Source: Burkholderiales bacterium
GTDB taxonomy: Bacteria > Pseudomonadota > Gammaproteobacteria > Burkholderiales > Burkholderiaceae
Direction: 5' to 3'
Assembly: GCA_021287185.1 (NCBI GenBank)
Contig: JAJTAZ010000011.1
Coordinates: 186,001 to 250,000 of the forward strand
DNA: 64,000 bases
In this document: positions 1-9,310 of the stretch, piece after piece
Numbering within the stretch: the first letter of the stretch is position 1
How the letters are laid out: the number at the start of each line of letters is the position of its first letter
The notes under the pieces: model-generated
What the model was told of the DNA's origin: nothing
The model's input: only the letters and a program-made list of their open reading frames with translations
The model's database searches: none
Made by a program: the position numbers and the translations under genes

Positions 1-265
1 CCATAAGCAATTCACGTTCAACAAACGCGCCATCGGTCAAATCCTGCACTTTGTACACTTCAATCAGGCGGTTCAAATGCTTGGTGATTTGCTCCATGAC
101 ATCATCTGAACCCACCGAAGTGATGGTCATGCGTGATAAGGTCGGGTCTTCGGTCGGTGCAACGATCAGTGATTCAATGTTAAACCCACGAGAAGAGAAT
201 AAACCGACCACACGCGACAGCGCGCCTGCTTCATTTTCGAGTAATACTGAAATAACGTGTCTCAT
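1..265 (-). CDS. ilvH: Acetolactate synthase small (regulatory) subunit, 3' end cut by window edge
   Basis: About 88 N-terminal residues are visible, starting MRHVISVLLENEAGALSRVV and including FSSRGFNIESL, which is the ACT-domain start typical of IlvH/IlvN. This subunit activates the catalytic subunit and gives valine feedback inhibition of branched-chain amino acid synthesis. The start is the ATG at 265. Its ribosome-binding site GAGGAG lies inside the last codons of ilvI, whose stop is one base before the ATG, so the two are translationally coupled. The C-terminal half lies beyond the left edge. Identification is firm. Confidence 0.95.
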   Translation of the reverse strand, partial: MRHVISVLLENEAGALSRVVGLFSSRGFNIESLIVAPTEDPTLSRMTITSVGSDDVMEQITKHLNRLIEVYKVQDLTDGAFVERELLM

Positions 266-266
266 A

Positions 267-2042
267 TTATTCTCCTCGTTTCAAATGGGGGCCAGCGGAC
301 TGAAGCACTTCTGGTGGTGGACGCAAAAGCATTTCCGACATGCCTTTACCCGCCTGCACCATCGGGAACACGTTCTCAGATTGATCCACTTGAAAATCGA
401 TGAACACCAAACGATCTTTTAATGCCAAAGCCTCTTTCAACGCACCTTCCACATCCGCATCGCGTTCAATGCGCATACCGACATGACCATAAGCCTCAGC
501 GAGTTTGACAAAATCTGGCAAAGCATTGAAATAGGTTTGTGAGTAACGTTCATCGTAAATCAATTCTTGCCATTGGCGCACCATACCAAGGTAGCCGTTG
601 TTCAAACTAAAAATCTTAATCGGCAAGTTGTATTCTTTACAGGTCGAGAGTTCTTGAATACACATTTGCACCGAACCTTCGCCCGTGATACAGCACACAT
701 CGGCCTCAGGATGGAGTTTTTTCACGCCCATCGCATACGGAATGCCCACGCCCATCGTACCCAAACCACCTGAGTTAATCCAACGACGTGGCTTTTCAAA
801 CGGATAGTATTGCGCAGCAAACATTTGATGTTGCCCCACATCCGAGGTAATGAAGGCATCGCCGCCTGTCAGGCGGTGCAAGGTTTCGATGACTTTTTGT
901 GGTTTGACCAATTGGCTATCGCGGTCATATTTCAGACTGTCGACTTCACGCCATTCGTTAATCTGTTTCCACCATTTTTCAATGCGCGCGGCAGGACGAC
1001 CTTGAGTCGAGATGGCGTTCATCTCAGTCAATTGCGTGAGCATATCGCTCAAAACGTCTTTGACATCGCCGACAATCGGTACATCAGCGCGCACGCGTTT
1101 GGAAATTGAAGAAGGATCGACATCAATATGAATGATTTTGCGCGATACTTGCGAGAAATGTTTGACATTACCAACCACGCGGTCATCAAAACGCGCGCCA
1201 ACACTGATAATCACATCGGCATGCTGCATGGCCATATTGGACTCATAATTGCCGTGCATTCCAGGCATACCGAGATACAAATTAGACGAGGCGCGATAAC
1301 CGCCCAAACCCATTAAGGTGTTGACGCAGGGCATCCCCAGCGTATCAACCAATTGATTCAACTGCGGCGCAGCATCGGACAAAATCACGCCACCGCCCGC
1401 GTAAATCACAGGACGCTCGGCGTTCATCAACATCATCAAGGCTTTTTTAATTTGCCCACTGTGACCTTTGACCACAGGATTGTACGAGCGCATTTCAACC
1501 GACTCAGGATAGCCGTCGAACTTGCATTTATTATTTGAAATGTCCTTGGGGATGTCAATTAAGACTGGGCCAGGGCGACCTGTTTTGGCGATATGAAATG
1601 CCTTTTTAATGGTCACAGCCAACTGACGCACGTCTTTGACTAAAAAATTATGCTTCACAATCGGGCGCGTCACGCCGACCGCGTCACACTCTTGGAACGC
1701 ATCTTGACCAATCAGTGCTGTGGGCACTTGGCCTGAAATCACCACCATTGGAATCGAATCGTAATAAGCGGTGGCAATCCCAGTGACAGCATTGGTCAAA
1801 CCTGGGCCGCTGGTCACCAATGCCACACCAATTTCGCCGTTGCTCGATGAGCGCGAATAGGCATCCGCCGCATGAACCGCTGCTTGCTCATGGCGCACCA
1901 AAATATGCTCAATTCCTGATTGTTGATGCAAAGCATCGTAGATGTACAACACAGAACCGCCGGGGTAGCCAAAAATATGCTTAACGCCCTCTGCTTGCAA
2001 ACACTGTACTAAAATTTCTGAACCTGTTAGTTCGATTGACAT
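267..2042 (-). CDS. ilvI: Acetolactate synthase large (catalytic) subunit
   Basis: ThDP-dependent enzyme joining two pyruvates, or pyruvate and 2-oxobutyrate, in the first common step of valine, leucine and isoleucine synthesis. The 591-residue product has the full family architecture: an N-terminal PYR domain (SGPGLTNAVTGIATAY), a central domain with GARFDDRV, and a C-terminal PP domain with the metal and cofactor segment ITGEGSVQMCIQEL. An upstream in-frame TTG at 2063 exists. I prefer the ATG at 2042 because GAAAGGGA sits about six bases before it. It is co-transcribed with ilvH downstream. Confidence 0.95.
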   Translation of the reverse strand: MSIELTGSEILVQCLQAEGVKHIFGYPGGSVLYIYDALHQQSGIEHILVRHEQAAVHAADAYSRSSSNGEIGVALVTSGPGLTNAVTGIATAYYDSIPMVVISGQVPTALIGQDAFQECDAVGVTRPIVKHNFLVKDVRQLAVTIKKAFHIAKTGRPGPVLIDIPKDISNNKCKFDGYPESVEMRSYNPVVKGHSGQIKKALMMLMNAERPVIYAGGGVILSDAAPQLNQLVDTLGMPCVNTLMGLGGYRASSNLYLGMPGMHGNYESNMAMQHADVIISVGARFDDRVVGNVKHFSQVSRKIIHIDVDPSSISKRVRADVPIVGDVKDVLSDMLTQLTEMNAISTQGRPAARIEKWWKQINEWREVDSLKYDRDSQLVKPQKVIETLHRLTGGDAFITSDVGQHQMFAAQYYPFEKPRRWINSGGLGTMGVGIPYAMGVKKLHPEADVCCITGEGSVQMCIQELSTCKEYNLPIKIFSLNNGYLGMVRQWQELIYDERYSQTYFNALPDFVKLAEAYGHVGMRIERDADVEGALKEALALKDRLVFIDFQVDQSENVFPMVQAGKGMSEMLLRPPPEVLQSAGPHLKRGE

Positions 2043-2387
2043 GAGAATCCCTTTCAAGGTCAAATTCGAGCCTCGTCACACGAATATGTGCGATTGATGC
2101 TTTGTTGCTAAACTTATGTGCATGCTTCGCAGATAAAACAAAGCCTGTCACCGTTTACCACCCCAGCATCCATCCAACACACACCCAACGTGCGAGGTGC
2201 TTTGAGAATGAATGGATGCGAATAAAGCGATTGTGTCGCTCACCCGCAAACAAGAATGCGTATTTAAATCACTCGGATAAAGCCATTCCATACGCATGAA
2301 CCCACAACGATACTGAAATTCGCTGATGCGGTCAAGTTCTTCACCAAAAATCACCATTAAACTGAATAAAACCGCATAAAAACCACA
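2043..2387. other. 345-bp non-coding stretch upstream of ilvI
   Basis: This is the leader and promoter region for ilvIH on the minus strand. Two overlapping short open frames (2102-2299 plus and 2148-2357 minus) lack a recognisable protein and are not called. The minus frame has no run of branched-chain codons, so I see no classic attenuator peptide. I could not assign a promoter or a T-box. Confidence 0.4.
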
Positions 2388-2822
2388 TCAACGGCGGCAA
2401 AATCGTTCGCGCCCACAGCGGTACGCAGCGACCTCAAACCGATTGTCCCAATAATAATGTCGTCCGCGCAACCATTGCCACGCGCTTTCTAAAAAATACG
2501 CGGGCAAAAAAAACACACCCCACAACGCATATTGGCGCACATGCGTGAATTCATGCGCACCGATGGGACGCACCGACCAAATTTGATTGAGCCAAACCAC
2601 ATGACCCAAAGTCATACCCGACACAGAACCCAAAGGCAAATAAGACAAAATCGGAGATAACCAACCGCCCCACGCCACCACAGCGGGCGTATTGCCATAG
2701 CGCAGCACCGCCCAACGCGTCCCTGTTGGGCGTAATAAAACCGCCACCACAAAAGCAAACAAGGTCACAGGCAAAGCCCACAGCATACCGAGGGTAAACA
2801 AAATTTTATTCACAGGTTTCAT
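2388..2822 (-). CDS. Small membrane protein with HExxH zinc-binding motif, unknown function
   Basis: The 144-residue product has an N-terminal hydrophobic segment (residues about 7-30), a second about 48-70 and a third around 100-112. Between the last two lies GAHEFTHVRQY, an HExxH motif, followed about 35 residues later by a glutamate in NRFEVAAY that could be a third ligand. This arrangement resembles a membrane-bound metallopeptidase-like domain, but I do not recognise a named family. Several arginines and cysteines cluster at the C terminus. It stands alone between the ilv promoter region and a repeat. Confidence 0.7.
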   Translation of the reverse strand: MKPVNKILFTLGMLWALPVTLFAFVVAVLLRPTGTRWAVLRYGNTPAVVAWGGWLSPILSYLPLGSVSGMTLGHVVWLNQIWSVRPIGAHEFTHVRQYALWGVFFLPAYFLESAWQWLRGRHYYWDNRFEVAAYRCGRERFCRR

Positions 2823-2870
2823 TCAAATACAAACGAGGGATGTGCGATAATCGATAGAAATATCTCGTGC

Positions 2871-2961
2871 GTCATTGCGAGCCAGTTTTATCGGCGCGGC
2901 AATCCATCCTATATTCAATTAAATAACGTTGTGTGGATTGCTTCACTACGTTCGCAATGAC
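2871..2961. repeat. Dispersed inverted repeat, family A (GTCATTGCGAGC type)
   Basis: It starts GTCATTGCGAGCC and closes with TTCGCAATGAC. Inner arms GGCAATCCA and TGGATTGCTTC also pair, so the whole element can fold into a long imperfect hairpin. Further copies lie near 23077, 29591, 34806, 42371, 46439 and 58911 in this window, all between genes. Confidence 0.85.
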
Positions 2962-2987
2962 AACATACAAAAACACACAGGACACCC

Positions 2988-3575
2988 ATGTTTGCACGCG
3001 TCACGGGCACACTGCTCGAAAAAAAACCACCACAAATCGTGGTCGATACCGCATCGGGATTGGCATACGAAATTGATGTGCCAATGAGCACATTATATAC
3101 GCTCCCCGAAGTCGGGCAAGCGGTCAGCCTGTATTTACATTTGGCGATACGCGAGGATGCGCATGTCTTGTACGGCTTTGCCAGTGCGTCCGAGCGCGCG
3201 AGTTTTCGTCAATTGATTAAAATCACAGGAATTGGTGCACGCACCGCTTTGGGCATACTATCAGGTTTGTCCTCAAATGATTTACAGCAAGCGATTGCCC
3301 AACAAGATGTGAGCCGCCTAACCAGCATCCCTGGAATTGGCAAAAAAACCGCTGAACGATTGGTACTTGAACTCAAGGACAAAGTAACAAACTTGAATTT
3401 CGATTATCAAGCCAGCGCGAACACAAGTGAACATCCTGTACGTGCGGATGTCGGCGCAGCTTTGGTTGCATTGGGTTACGGTGACAAAGAGGTCAATACC
3501 ATTATGAAAAACTTTCCCAGTGATTTGGATGTCAATGAAGGCATACGTTGGGCATTACAGCAATTATCCAAATAA
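2988..3575 (+). CDS. ruvA: Holliday junction branch migration protein RuvA
   Basis: RuvA tetramers bind the Holliday junction and load RuvB. The 195-residue product has the N-terminal OB fold (starting [20 protein letters not shown]), two helix-hairpin-helix units ([14 protein letters not shown] and [18 protein letters not shown]) and the C-terminal RuvB-binding three-helix domain ([14 protein letters not shown]). Length is normal. ruvB follows 20 bases after the stop, the usual ruvAB arrangement. ruvC is not adjacent. Confidence 0.97.
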   Translation: MFARVTGTLLEKKPPQIVVDTASGLAYEIDVPMSTLYTLPEVGQAVSLYLHLAIREDAHVLYGFASASERASFRQLIKITGIGARTALGILSGLSSNDLQQAIAQQDVSRLTSIPGIGKKTAERLVLELKDKVTNLNFDYQASANTSEHPVRADVGAALVALGYGDKEVNTIMKNFPSDLDVNEGIRWALQQLSK

Positions 3576-3595
3576 GCAATCCACACGAGCACACC

Positions 3596-4666
3596 ATGAG
3601 CACCATAGTCACCGACGATTTTTCTGAGCACTTACCAAGCAAACATTCGCAAGAGCGTTTGATTGAAGCTGAGCCACTCTCAACTGTCGAGGAGCAATCC
3701 GAACGCGCCTTGCGTCCGAAACTATTGGACGAATACGTTGGGCAAATTAAAATCCGTGAGCAACTGGATATTTTTATCGGTGCGGCACGCACGCGCAAAG
3801 AAGCCCTTGACCATACCCTACTGTTTGGCCCACCTGGTTTGGGTAAAACCACCTTGGCGCACATCATCGCACGGGAAATGGGCGTCAATCTGCGTCAAAC
3901 TTCAGGGCCTGTATTAGAGCGCGCAGGCGATTTGGCGGCATTATTGACCAACCTCGAAACCAATGATGTGTTGTTCATCGATGAAATTCATCGGCTGTCG
4001 CCTGTGGTCGAGGAGATTCTCTACCCTGCTTTAGAAGATTATCAAATTGATATTATGATTGGCGAAGGCCCTGCCGCACGTTCGGTCAAACTGGATTTAA
4101 AACCCTTTACCCTCATCGGCGCGACCACACGCGCGGGCATGTTGACCAACCCATTGCGTGATCGATTTGGGATTGTCGGGCGTTTGGAGTTTTACACCAT
4201 CGCCGAACTCACACACATCGTCAAACGCTCTGCAGGTTTGCTCAACTGTGAGATTGATGAGCATGGCGCATCTGAAATCGCACGCCGTTCACGCGGCACA
4301 CCACGTGTGGCCAATCGTCTGCTGCGCCGCGTGCGCGATTATGCACAAGTCAAGTCCAACGGTGTGATTACGCAAAAAACCGCCGATGCCGCACTGAAAA
4401 TGCTCGATGTGGATTCGGCGGGTTTGGATGTGATGGACAAAAAATTACTCGAAGCGATTTTGTATCGCTTTAACGGCGGCCCCGTCGGTCTGGACAATTT
4501 GGCAGCCTCCATCGGCGAGGCCAAAGACACCATCGAAGACATCATCGAGCCGTATCTCATCCAACAAGGTTATTTGCAACGCACGCCGCGTGGGCGCATC
4601 GCCAGTGCGATGACTTATCAGCATTTTGGAGTCAGTCCACCCGCCGAAAGTGCTCTATTACTCTAA
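3596..4666 (+). CDS. ruvB: Holliday junction branch migration helicase RuvB
   Basis: Hexameric AAA+ motor that drives branch migration with RuvA. Walker A GPPGLGKT is at residues 78-85, Walker B is LFIDEIHRL, sensor 1 is IGATTRAG, and the C-terminal winged-helix domain ends YLQRTPRGR. The open frame extends upstream into ruvA to 3548. The ATG at 3596 gives 356 residues, close to family length, so it is chosen. Expected operon with ruvA. Confidence 0.97.
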   Translation: MSTIVTDDFSEHLPSKHSQERLIEAEPLSTVEEQSERALRPKLLDEYVGQIKIREQLDIFIGAARTRKEALDHTLLFGPPGLGKTTLAHIIAREMGVNLRQTSGPVLERAGDLAALLTNLETNDVLFIDEIHRLSPVVEEILYPALEDYQIDIMIGEGPAARSVKLDLKPFTLIGATTRAGMLTNPLRDRFGIVGRLEFYTIAELTHIVKRSAGLLNCEIDEHGASEIARRSRGTPRVANRLLRRVRDYAQVKSNGVITQKTADAALKMLDVDSAGLDVMDKKLLEAILYRFNGGPVGLDNLAASIGEAKDTIEDIIEPYLIQQGYLQRTPRGRIASAMTYQHFGVSPPAESALLL

Positions 4667-4785
4667 AAGTTCCAATGGATACACAGTGTTACAAAGGGTC
4701 GTCATCTTAAAAAATGAGGTGTGATACACTCGCAAGTTAAAATCATTCTGGCCTTTATTTCACACCCTCGCATGCGGAGCACCCA

Positions 4786-5202
4786 ATGCAAAGCACCCAA
4801 ACCAAAATCACACACTTTGCCAATCGAGCCACCAAGTGGATTGGTTCGCCCACTTCGCTTGTGGTGCATACCATTTTTTTTATTGGCGCATTTGGGCTCA
4901 TCTTTTTTGGTGTTGCTTTTGACCAAATTTTGCTTGGGATGACAACGATTGTATCGTTTGAAGCCATCTATCTTTCAATTTTCATTCAAATGACGGTCAA
5001 TCAACAAACCGAAGCACTTCATGAAGTGCGTGAAGACATCGAGGAAATTCAAGAAGACGTTGGTGAGATTCAAGAAGATATTGAGGAAATTCAAGAAGAC
5101 ACAGAAGACTCGTCAAGCGAGGAATCAACCGAAAAACGAGTATTGCTCAAGGTGGTGAACAACAAGCGCAAACCCACCAAGTCAAAACCCATCAATCGTT
5201 AA
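4786..5202 (+). CDS. Two-helix membrane protein of DUF1003 / low-affinity iron permease type with heptad coiled-coil tail
   Basis: The 138-residue product has a short basic N terminus, then GSPTSLVVH leading into two transmembrane helices (about 24-46 and 48-68) and FEAIYLSIFIQMTVNQQ. This pattern resembles DUF1003 and low-affinity iron permease-like small proteins. Residues 78-110 are an acidic coiled coil in which a seven-residue unit ending IQED recurs three times. The tail is then serine- and lysine-rich. No function is assigned. It is monocistronic, between ruvB and a convergent gene. Confidence 0.7.
   Translation: MQSTQTKITHFANRATKWIGSPTSLVVHTIFFIGAFGLIFFGVAFDQILLGMTTIVSFEAIYLSIFIQMTVNQQTEALHEVREDIEEIQEDVGEIQEDIEEIQEDTEDSSSEESTEKRVLLKVVNNKRKPTKSKPINR
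5038..5100 (+). repeat. Three tandem 21-bp repeats inside the DUF1003-like gene
   Basis: Three consecutive 21-base units share the core GAAATTCAAGAAGA (middle unit GAGATTCAAGAAGA). Each encodes one heptad of the form xxEIQED. Because the unit is a multiple of three and matches the coiled-coil period, gain or loss of a copy would keep the frame and change coil length by one heptad. Confidence 0.85.
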
Positions 5203-5243
5203 GGTTTGATTTTAGATATTAGAATTTCACCAATTGGGTAATG

Positions 5244-5573
5244 TCAGTCCCAAAAAGCCACCGCAACGGCCGCAACCACCAAAGCAAAACTCAACAGGTA
5301 TTTGGGATGTAGCGGTTCTTTCAAATACATCAAAGCAAATACAGTAAACACCAGTAACGTGATAACTTCTTGAGTGATTTTTAATTGAAACGCACTGATG
5401 CCATGGGCATACCCCATGCGGTTGGCAGGCACCATCAAACAATACTCAAAAAAGGCAATGCCCCAACTGAACAATACCGCTTGCCACAAAGGTGAGTGAG
5501 TGTCTTTGAGGTGTCCATACCATGCGAAAGTCATAAAGATATTTGACGCCACCAGCAACAAAACGGTATTCAT
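5244..5573 (-). CDS. DUF486 family small four-helix membrane protein
   Basis: The 109-residue, very hydrophobic protein has about four membrane helices. It carries the family hallmark FMTFAWYGHLK near the N terminus and MVPANRMGY in the middle. DUF486 proteins belong to the drug/metabolite transporter superfamily, but no substrate is known. It ends the minus-strand run greA, DUF4149 gene, this gene, with only 15 bases before it, so it is probably co-transcribed. Confidence 0.85.
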   Translation of the reverse strand: MNTVLLLVASNIFMTFAWYGHLKDTHSPLWQAVLFSWGIAFFEYCLMVPANRMGYAHGISAFQLKITQEVITLLVFTVFALMYLKEPLHPKYLLSFALVVAAVAVAFWD

Positions 5574-5588
5574 AAAACATTCCTAAAA

Positions 5589-6029
5589 TTATTTGAGCAA
5601 GCGACGCCATACTAAAATTGCCAACAACACACTGGTCACTAAATACAGCACTTGCGACACACCATGCCACTGCATGAATGCACTGGCATCGGCAGGATTG
5701 TTGAGCATGGTTTGTTTAAGCGTGCTCATTTTGGGTGAAATGCCCACATACTGAACAATCACGATGAACAATGCCCCCAAAATCAGCCACAAGTCGGTCA
5801 AATGCAGTAATTGTTGCCTAAAACGCACGCGCACATCCATCAGCAATACCAAAGCACACAGCAAACTGAGCACATAAGTTGCATGCAGCAATTCGCCTGT
5901 ATTTAAACCTGCTTGAATTTTGTCAAACTTGGCAAACATCACAGGGGCGAACACGTAACCCGTCGCCCATGTGACAATCGCCCAAAACATCAGGGCGATT
6001 TTTGCGCAGCGTTCTAACCAAATATTCAT
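5589..6029 (-). CDS. DUF4149 family membrane protein
   Basis: The 146-residue protein has four predicted membrane helices. The segment GYVFAPVMFAKFDKIQAGL is typical of DUF4149 (TMEM205-like) proteins. In many betaproteobacteria this gene directly follows greA, as here: its ATG overlaps the greA stop by one base (TGATG), implying translational coupling. The function is unknown. Confidence 0.85.
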   Translation of the reverse strand: MNIWLERCAKIALMFWAIVTWATGYVFAPVMFAKFDKIQAGLNTGELLHATYVLSLLCALVLLMDVRVRFRQQLLHLTDLWLILGALFIVIVQYVGISPKMSTLKQTMLNNPADASAFMQWHGVSQVLYLVTSVLLAILVWRRLLK

Positions 6030-6505
6030 CAGATGTACAACACTTCAACAATCTCGTACTCGCGCACACCAGATGGTGCGTGCACTTGTGCAACATCACC
6101 TGCAGACTTACCAATTAAAGCACGCGCAATCGGTGAACTGATGGAAATTTTTGACACTTTAATGTCCGCTTCATCGTCACCAACGATTTGATAGCGCACT
6201 TCATGACCGCTTTCTAAATCCTCAAGCAATACCGTTGCGCCAAAAACCACACGTCCGTCGGCATCTAATGTGGCGGGGTCAATCACCTGCGCATTGGCCA
6301 ATTTGGCTTCCAGTTCAATGATGCGACCTTCGACAAAACCTTGTTTTTCTTTGGCCGCATCGTAATCGGCGTTCTCAGACAAATCACCTTGCGCACGCGC
6401 CTCGGAAATGGCTGTAATCACAGCAGGACGCTCCACATGTTTGAGGTGCTGTAATTCATCACGCAACAATTGTTCACCCAATTTGGTGACTGGGGTCTTG
6501 TTCAT
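6029..6505 (-). CDS. greA: Transcription elongation factor GreA
   Basis: GreA rescues backtracked RNA polymerase by stimulating transcript cleavage. The 158-residue product has the N-terminal antiparallel coiled coil with the tip acidic motif [16 protein letters not shown] and the C-terminal FKBP-like domain ([16 protein letters not shown]). Length is standard. The start at 6505 has AGGAGA upstream. It heads the run greA, DUF4149, DUF486. Confidence 0.97.
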   Translation of the reverse strand: MNKTPVTKLGEQLLRDELQHLKHVERPAVITAISEARAQGDLSENADYDAAKEKQGFVEGRIIELEAKLANAQVIDPATLDADGRVVFGATVLLEDLESGHEVRYQIVGDDEADIKVSKISISSPIARALIGKSAGDVAQVHAPSGVREYEIVEVLYI

Positions 6506-6540
6506 ATCATTTCTCCTACTGCCAGACTCTGTTTGGTTTG

Positions 6541-6576
6541 AATAAAGTAAAGCACCGCAGTTGCAACTGCGGTGAC
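6541..6576 (-). terminator. Probable terminator: perfect palindrome upstream of greA
   Basis: Positions 6553-6574 form a perfect 22-base palindrome made of CACCGCAGTTG and its reverse complement. Read on the minus strand it is followed by GCTTTACTTT, which would end the transcript of the gene at 6661-7749 before greA. The plus-strand side also has a T run, so it may work both ways. Confidence 0.6.
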
Positions 6577-6660
6577 TGTTTTTGACTTACTTTGTGTCAT
6601 TGTACACATAAGCCACACTGATGTGGCGATTTTACATGTAAAACGTGTGTCGCCAGCGCA

Positions 6661-7749
6661 TCACGAGGTCATTTTGTCGATGCTGGCTTGACCCTCGCCA
6701 TCCACCAAGGTATGGCCACAACTGGAGCAATATTTAAAAAATGTACTGCAACGCGAACCGCATTGACCACATTTTTTAAACACGCACAAACCACAATGCA
6801 CACAGTAATCAGCAGGCACACCCGAACTGGTGTTCAAGGATCGCTCGCAACTGGGGCAAATGTTTTTAGCAATGTGTCCCAAAGCCCCCTCATTATCAAA
6901 ATTTTTGCGTCGCTCTGCTTGCGAACTTTGGCTCATTTTTTGCTCTTGCTCTTGCTTGTCTCGCAGATAGATTTGCATCCGTTTAATGGCATAATGCCCC
7001 GCAATCCCAACCAAAACAATGCCGACAATGTAGCGCACATAACCGCCATAACTGGGCAAATACGGCACCAATTCAACAAAAAACGCAATCAACGCAAAAA
7101 AGATGAAACCCCACACAAACGGCCAATAACGCGACTGACGCTTTTTCGCAAACAACCAAGCACCCAACACCAAAGCGGGCAAGGTGACGAGCAAGCGCAT
7201 CAAAAACACCTTTAACTCTTGGGTGTTATTGGCATGTTCAAACGCAATGCGTGCTTGTTCTTTAAGCACCTCCTCGCGCTCTATCGACACCGTGCGCTCA
7301 TTATTGAGAATCGCTTGATTCAGTTGCTCAATTATTTGCTGCTCTTTACTGACCTGCGCTTGTAATTGATCCAATTTTTGGGTGCGTGCCAAAACGGGGG
7401 CATCCTGCGTATTATTGCCAGTGGCAGTACGGGTTTGTATCCAGTTGTCAAACTGTTGTTTTTCTTCATCGTAGCGTTGGCGCGCTTTTTCTAAATTGAG
7501 ATTGGCTTGTTCCAATTCCTTGCGCACCGTGGCATTTTTTTGATTCAATTGCTCACGTTGCACCTGAATCTGTTTCAGTTCAGGCGAATAGTATTGTTCC
7601 AACTCAGGCGGGTTGCCAACTTTAGGCAAATCGCCAATCACCTTGCTGCCCAATCCCGTTAAAAACACCGCAAACAATACTGCAATCAACCACATAACCA
7701 ATGTGAACAATTGCTCGGGTAGGCGTTTGTTTTTATTCATTTTAAACAT
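6661..7749 (-). CDS. Membrane protein with long coiled coil and C-terminal zinc-ribbon cysteines, unknown function
   Basis: The 362-residue product has one membrane helix near residues 14-35, a long charged coiled coil (about 50-185), then three closely spaced membrane helices (about 185-260). The cytosolic tail carries four CxxC pairs: CPSC, CVHC, CGQC and CSSC, as in double zinc ribbons. An open frame extends to 7797. The ATG at 7749 is preferred because AAAGGG precedes it at good spacing. I do not recognise a named family. It is divergent from the UMF1 transporter. Confidence 0.7.
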   Translation of the reverse strand: MFKMNKNKRLPEQLFTLVMWLIAVLFAVFLTGLGSKVIGDLPKVGNPPELEQYYSPELKQIQVQREQLNQKNATVRKELEQANLNLEKARQRYDEEKQQFDNWIQTRTATGNNTQDAPVLARTQKLDQLQAQVSKEQQIIEQLNQAILNNERTVSIEREEVLKEQARIAFEHANNTQELKVFLMRLLVTLPALVLGAWLFAKKRQSRYWPFVWGFIFFALIAFFVELVPYLPSYGGYVRYIVGIVLVGIAGHYAIKRMQIYLRDKQEQEQKMSQSSQAERRKNFDNEGALGHIAKNICPSCERSLNTSSGVPADYCVHCGLCVFKKCGQCGSRCSTFFKYCSSCGHTLVDGEGQASIDKMTS

Positions 7750-7859
7750 GGCAACCCTTTTGATATGAATGAATGTTTCAGTATAAACCCAGCCCATCTA
7801 ATTTTGGTGTTTGCACCGCATTTCATGTACCATGCGAACAAATATTTTCTGAGGTCAGT

Positions 7860-9209
7860 ATGAACGAGCACATCAATCATCCAAAAACCATGACGGGCTG
7901 GGCCATGTATGACTGGGCGAATTCTTCTTACGCATTGGTCATCAACACCACTTTATTTCCACTGTATTTTCAAGCCGTAATGGGTAATAACGCTCATACC
8001 CTGAGGTTTTTTGGTCAATCCGTCAGCGCGAATGCAGCGTACAGTTATTCACTCACGCTGTCGTTTTTAATCTTGGTGTTTCTCTCCCCCGTGCTCTCGT
8101 CCATCGCAGGCAGCCGAGGCAACAAACTCTCGTTTCTCAAATTTTTTTGTGCACTGGGTGCTCTATCCACGATGGGCTTATTTTTATTTAAATCACCGTC
8201 TGAGGTAGGTTTGGCGCTGATATTAAATATCTGCGCGAGCATTGGTTTTTATGGCTCGTTGGTTTTTTACAATGCTTTTCTACCTGAAATCGCGAGCGCG
8301 GACAAACAAGATGCACTTTCGGCCAAAGGCTTTGCACTCGGCTATATTGGCTCCTTGCTGATTTTAATCATTTCACTGATTTTGGTCCAAGTCATCGCCG
8401 ATGACAGCAATCGTGGTTTTTATACACGTTTGTGTTTTTTACTCACAGGGCTTTGGTGGTGGGGTTTTGCACAATTTAGTTTTTCGCGTTTACCCAAAAA
8501 CCGCGTGCTATCGGTCACGGAACAAAGACACCATGCTCAAAAATCCCTGCTGTCCTTATTAACGGACGGTTATACCGAATTGAGTAAAACGGTGAATGAA
8601 TTATTGCGCAGCAAACGCATTAAATGGTTTTTAACCTCGTTTTTCTTTTACAGCGTTGGCATGCAAACCATATTCATCATCGCTACGTTCATTGGCACGG
8701 AAATTCATCTGTCACAAACCAAAATGATTTTGACCATCATGCTGCTGCAAATTGAGGCCATCGTCGGCGCATTAAGTTTCGCATGGTTGGTTAAAAAAAT
8801 CGGTAATAACCTCGGATTGTCACTGGCTGTCATCATTTGGATTGTGATTTGTTTGATGATTTATCGACTGGTTAATCTAAGTATGCACACCAACCTTAAT
8901 CTTGAAACCGAATTTTTTGTCACCGCAGGTTTGGTCGGATTGGTCATGGGGGGACTGCAATCGGTCTCGCGCTCAACCTACAGCAAACTGCTGCCCACTT
9001 CACACGACTCATCAACTTTTTTCAGTTTCTACGATGTACTCGAAAAATGCGCCATCGTGGTCGGCACCTCGGTACACGGCACATTGATTAACCGTACGGG
9101 CAACACGCAAACCTCCGCCTTGGCTTTGGCATTATTTTTCGTCATCGCCTTGGTATGTCTGATGCGTTTGCGCAAGTATGAGCGCAAACAGCCCAACACC
9201 TCGAAGTAA
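7860..9209 (+). CDS. MFS transporter of the UMF1 / Atg22-like family
   Basis: Inner membrane carrier with about twelve hydrophobic helices. The N-terminal signature YDWANSSYALVI in helix 1 is the hallmark of the UMF1 (Atg22-like) family, and residues LPEIASADKQDALSAKGFAL also fit. The substrate is not predictable. The open frame starts at 7773. The ATG at 7860 (MNEHINHPK) gives 449 residues and puts the signature near the N terminus, so it is chosen. Confidence 0.85.
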   Translation: MNEHINHPKTMTGWAMYDWANSSYALVINTTLFPLYFQAVMGNNAHTLRFFGQSVSANAAYSYSLTLSFLILVFLSPVLSSIAGSRGNKLSFLKFFCALGALSTMGLFLFKSPSEVGLALILNICASIGFYGSLVFYNAFLPEIASADKQDALSAKGFALGYIGSLLILIISLILVQVIADDSNRGFYTRLCFLLTGLWWWGFAQFSFSRLPKNRVLSVTEQRHHAQKSLLSLLTDGYTELSKTVNELLRSKRIKWFLTSFFFYSVGMQTIFIIATFIGTEIHLSQTKMILTIMLLQIEAIVGALSFAWLVKKIGNNLGLSLAVIIWIVICLMIYRLVNLSMHTNLNLETEFFVTAGLVGLVMGGLQSVSRSTYSKLLPTSHDSSTFFSFYDVLEKCAIVVGTSVHGTLINRTGNTQTSALALALFFVIALVCLMRLRKYERKQPNTSK

Positions 9210-9310
9210 CCAGTCAAGCATAAGGGTGAGTTGGCAATCAAAAGCGAACGTTTAAGTGCAATGCTATAATTCTCAGATATATCAACAACCTTCATATCCA
9301 AGGATTTCAC

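Noticed and set aside
2148-2357. 69-residue minus-strand frame before ilvI, considered as an ilv leader peptide
   Set aside because: It lacks runs of Leu, Ile or Val codons and a clear terminator pair. Composition looks random.
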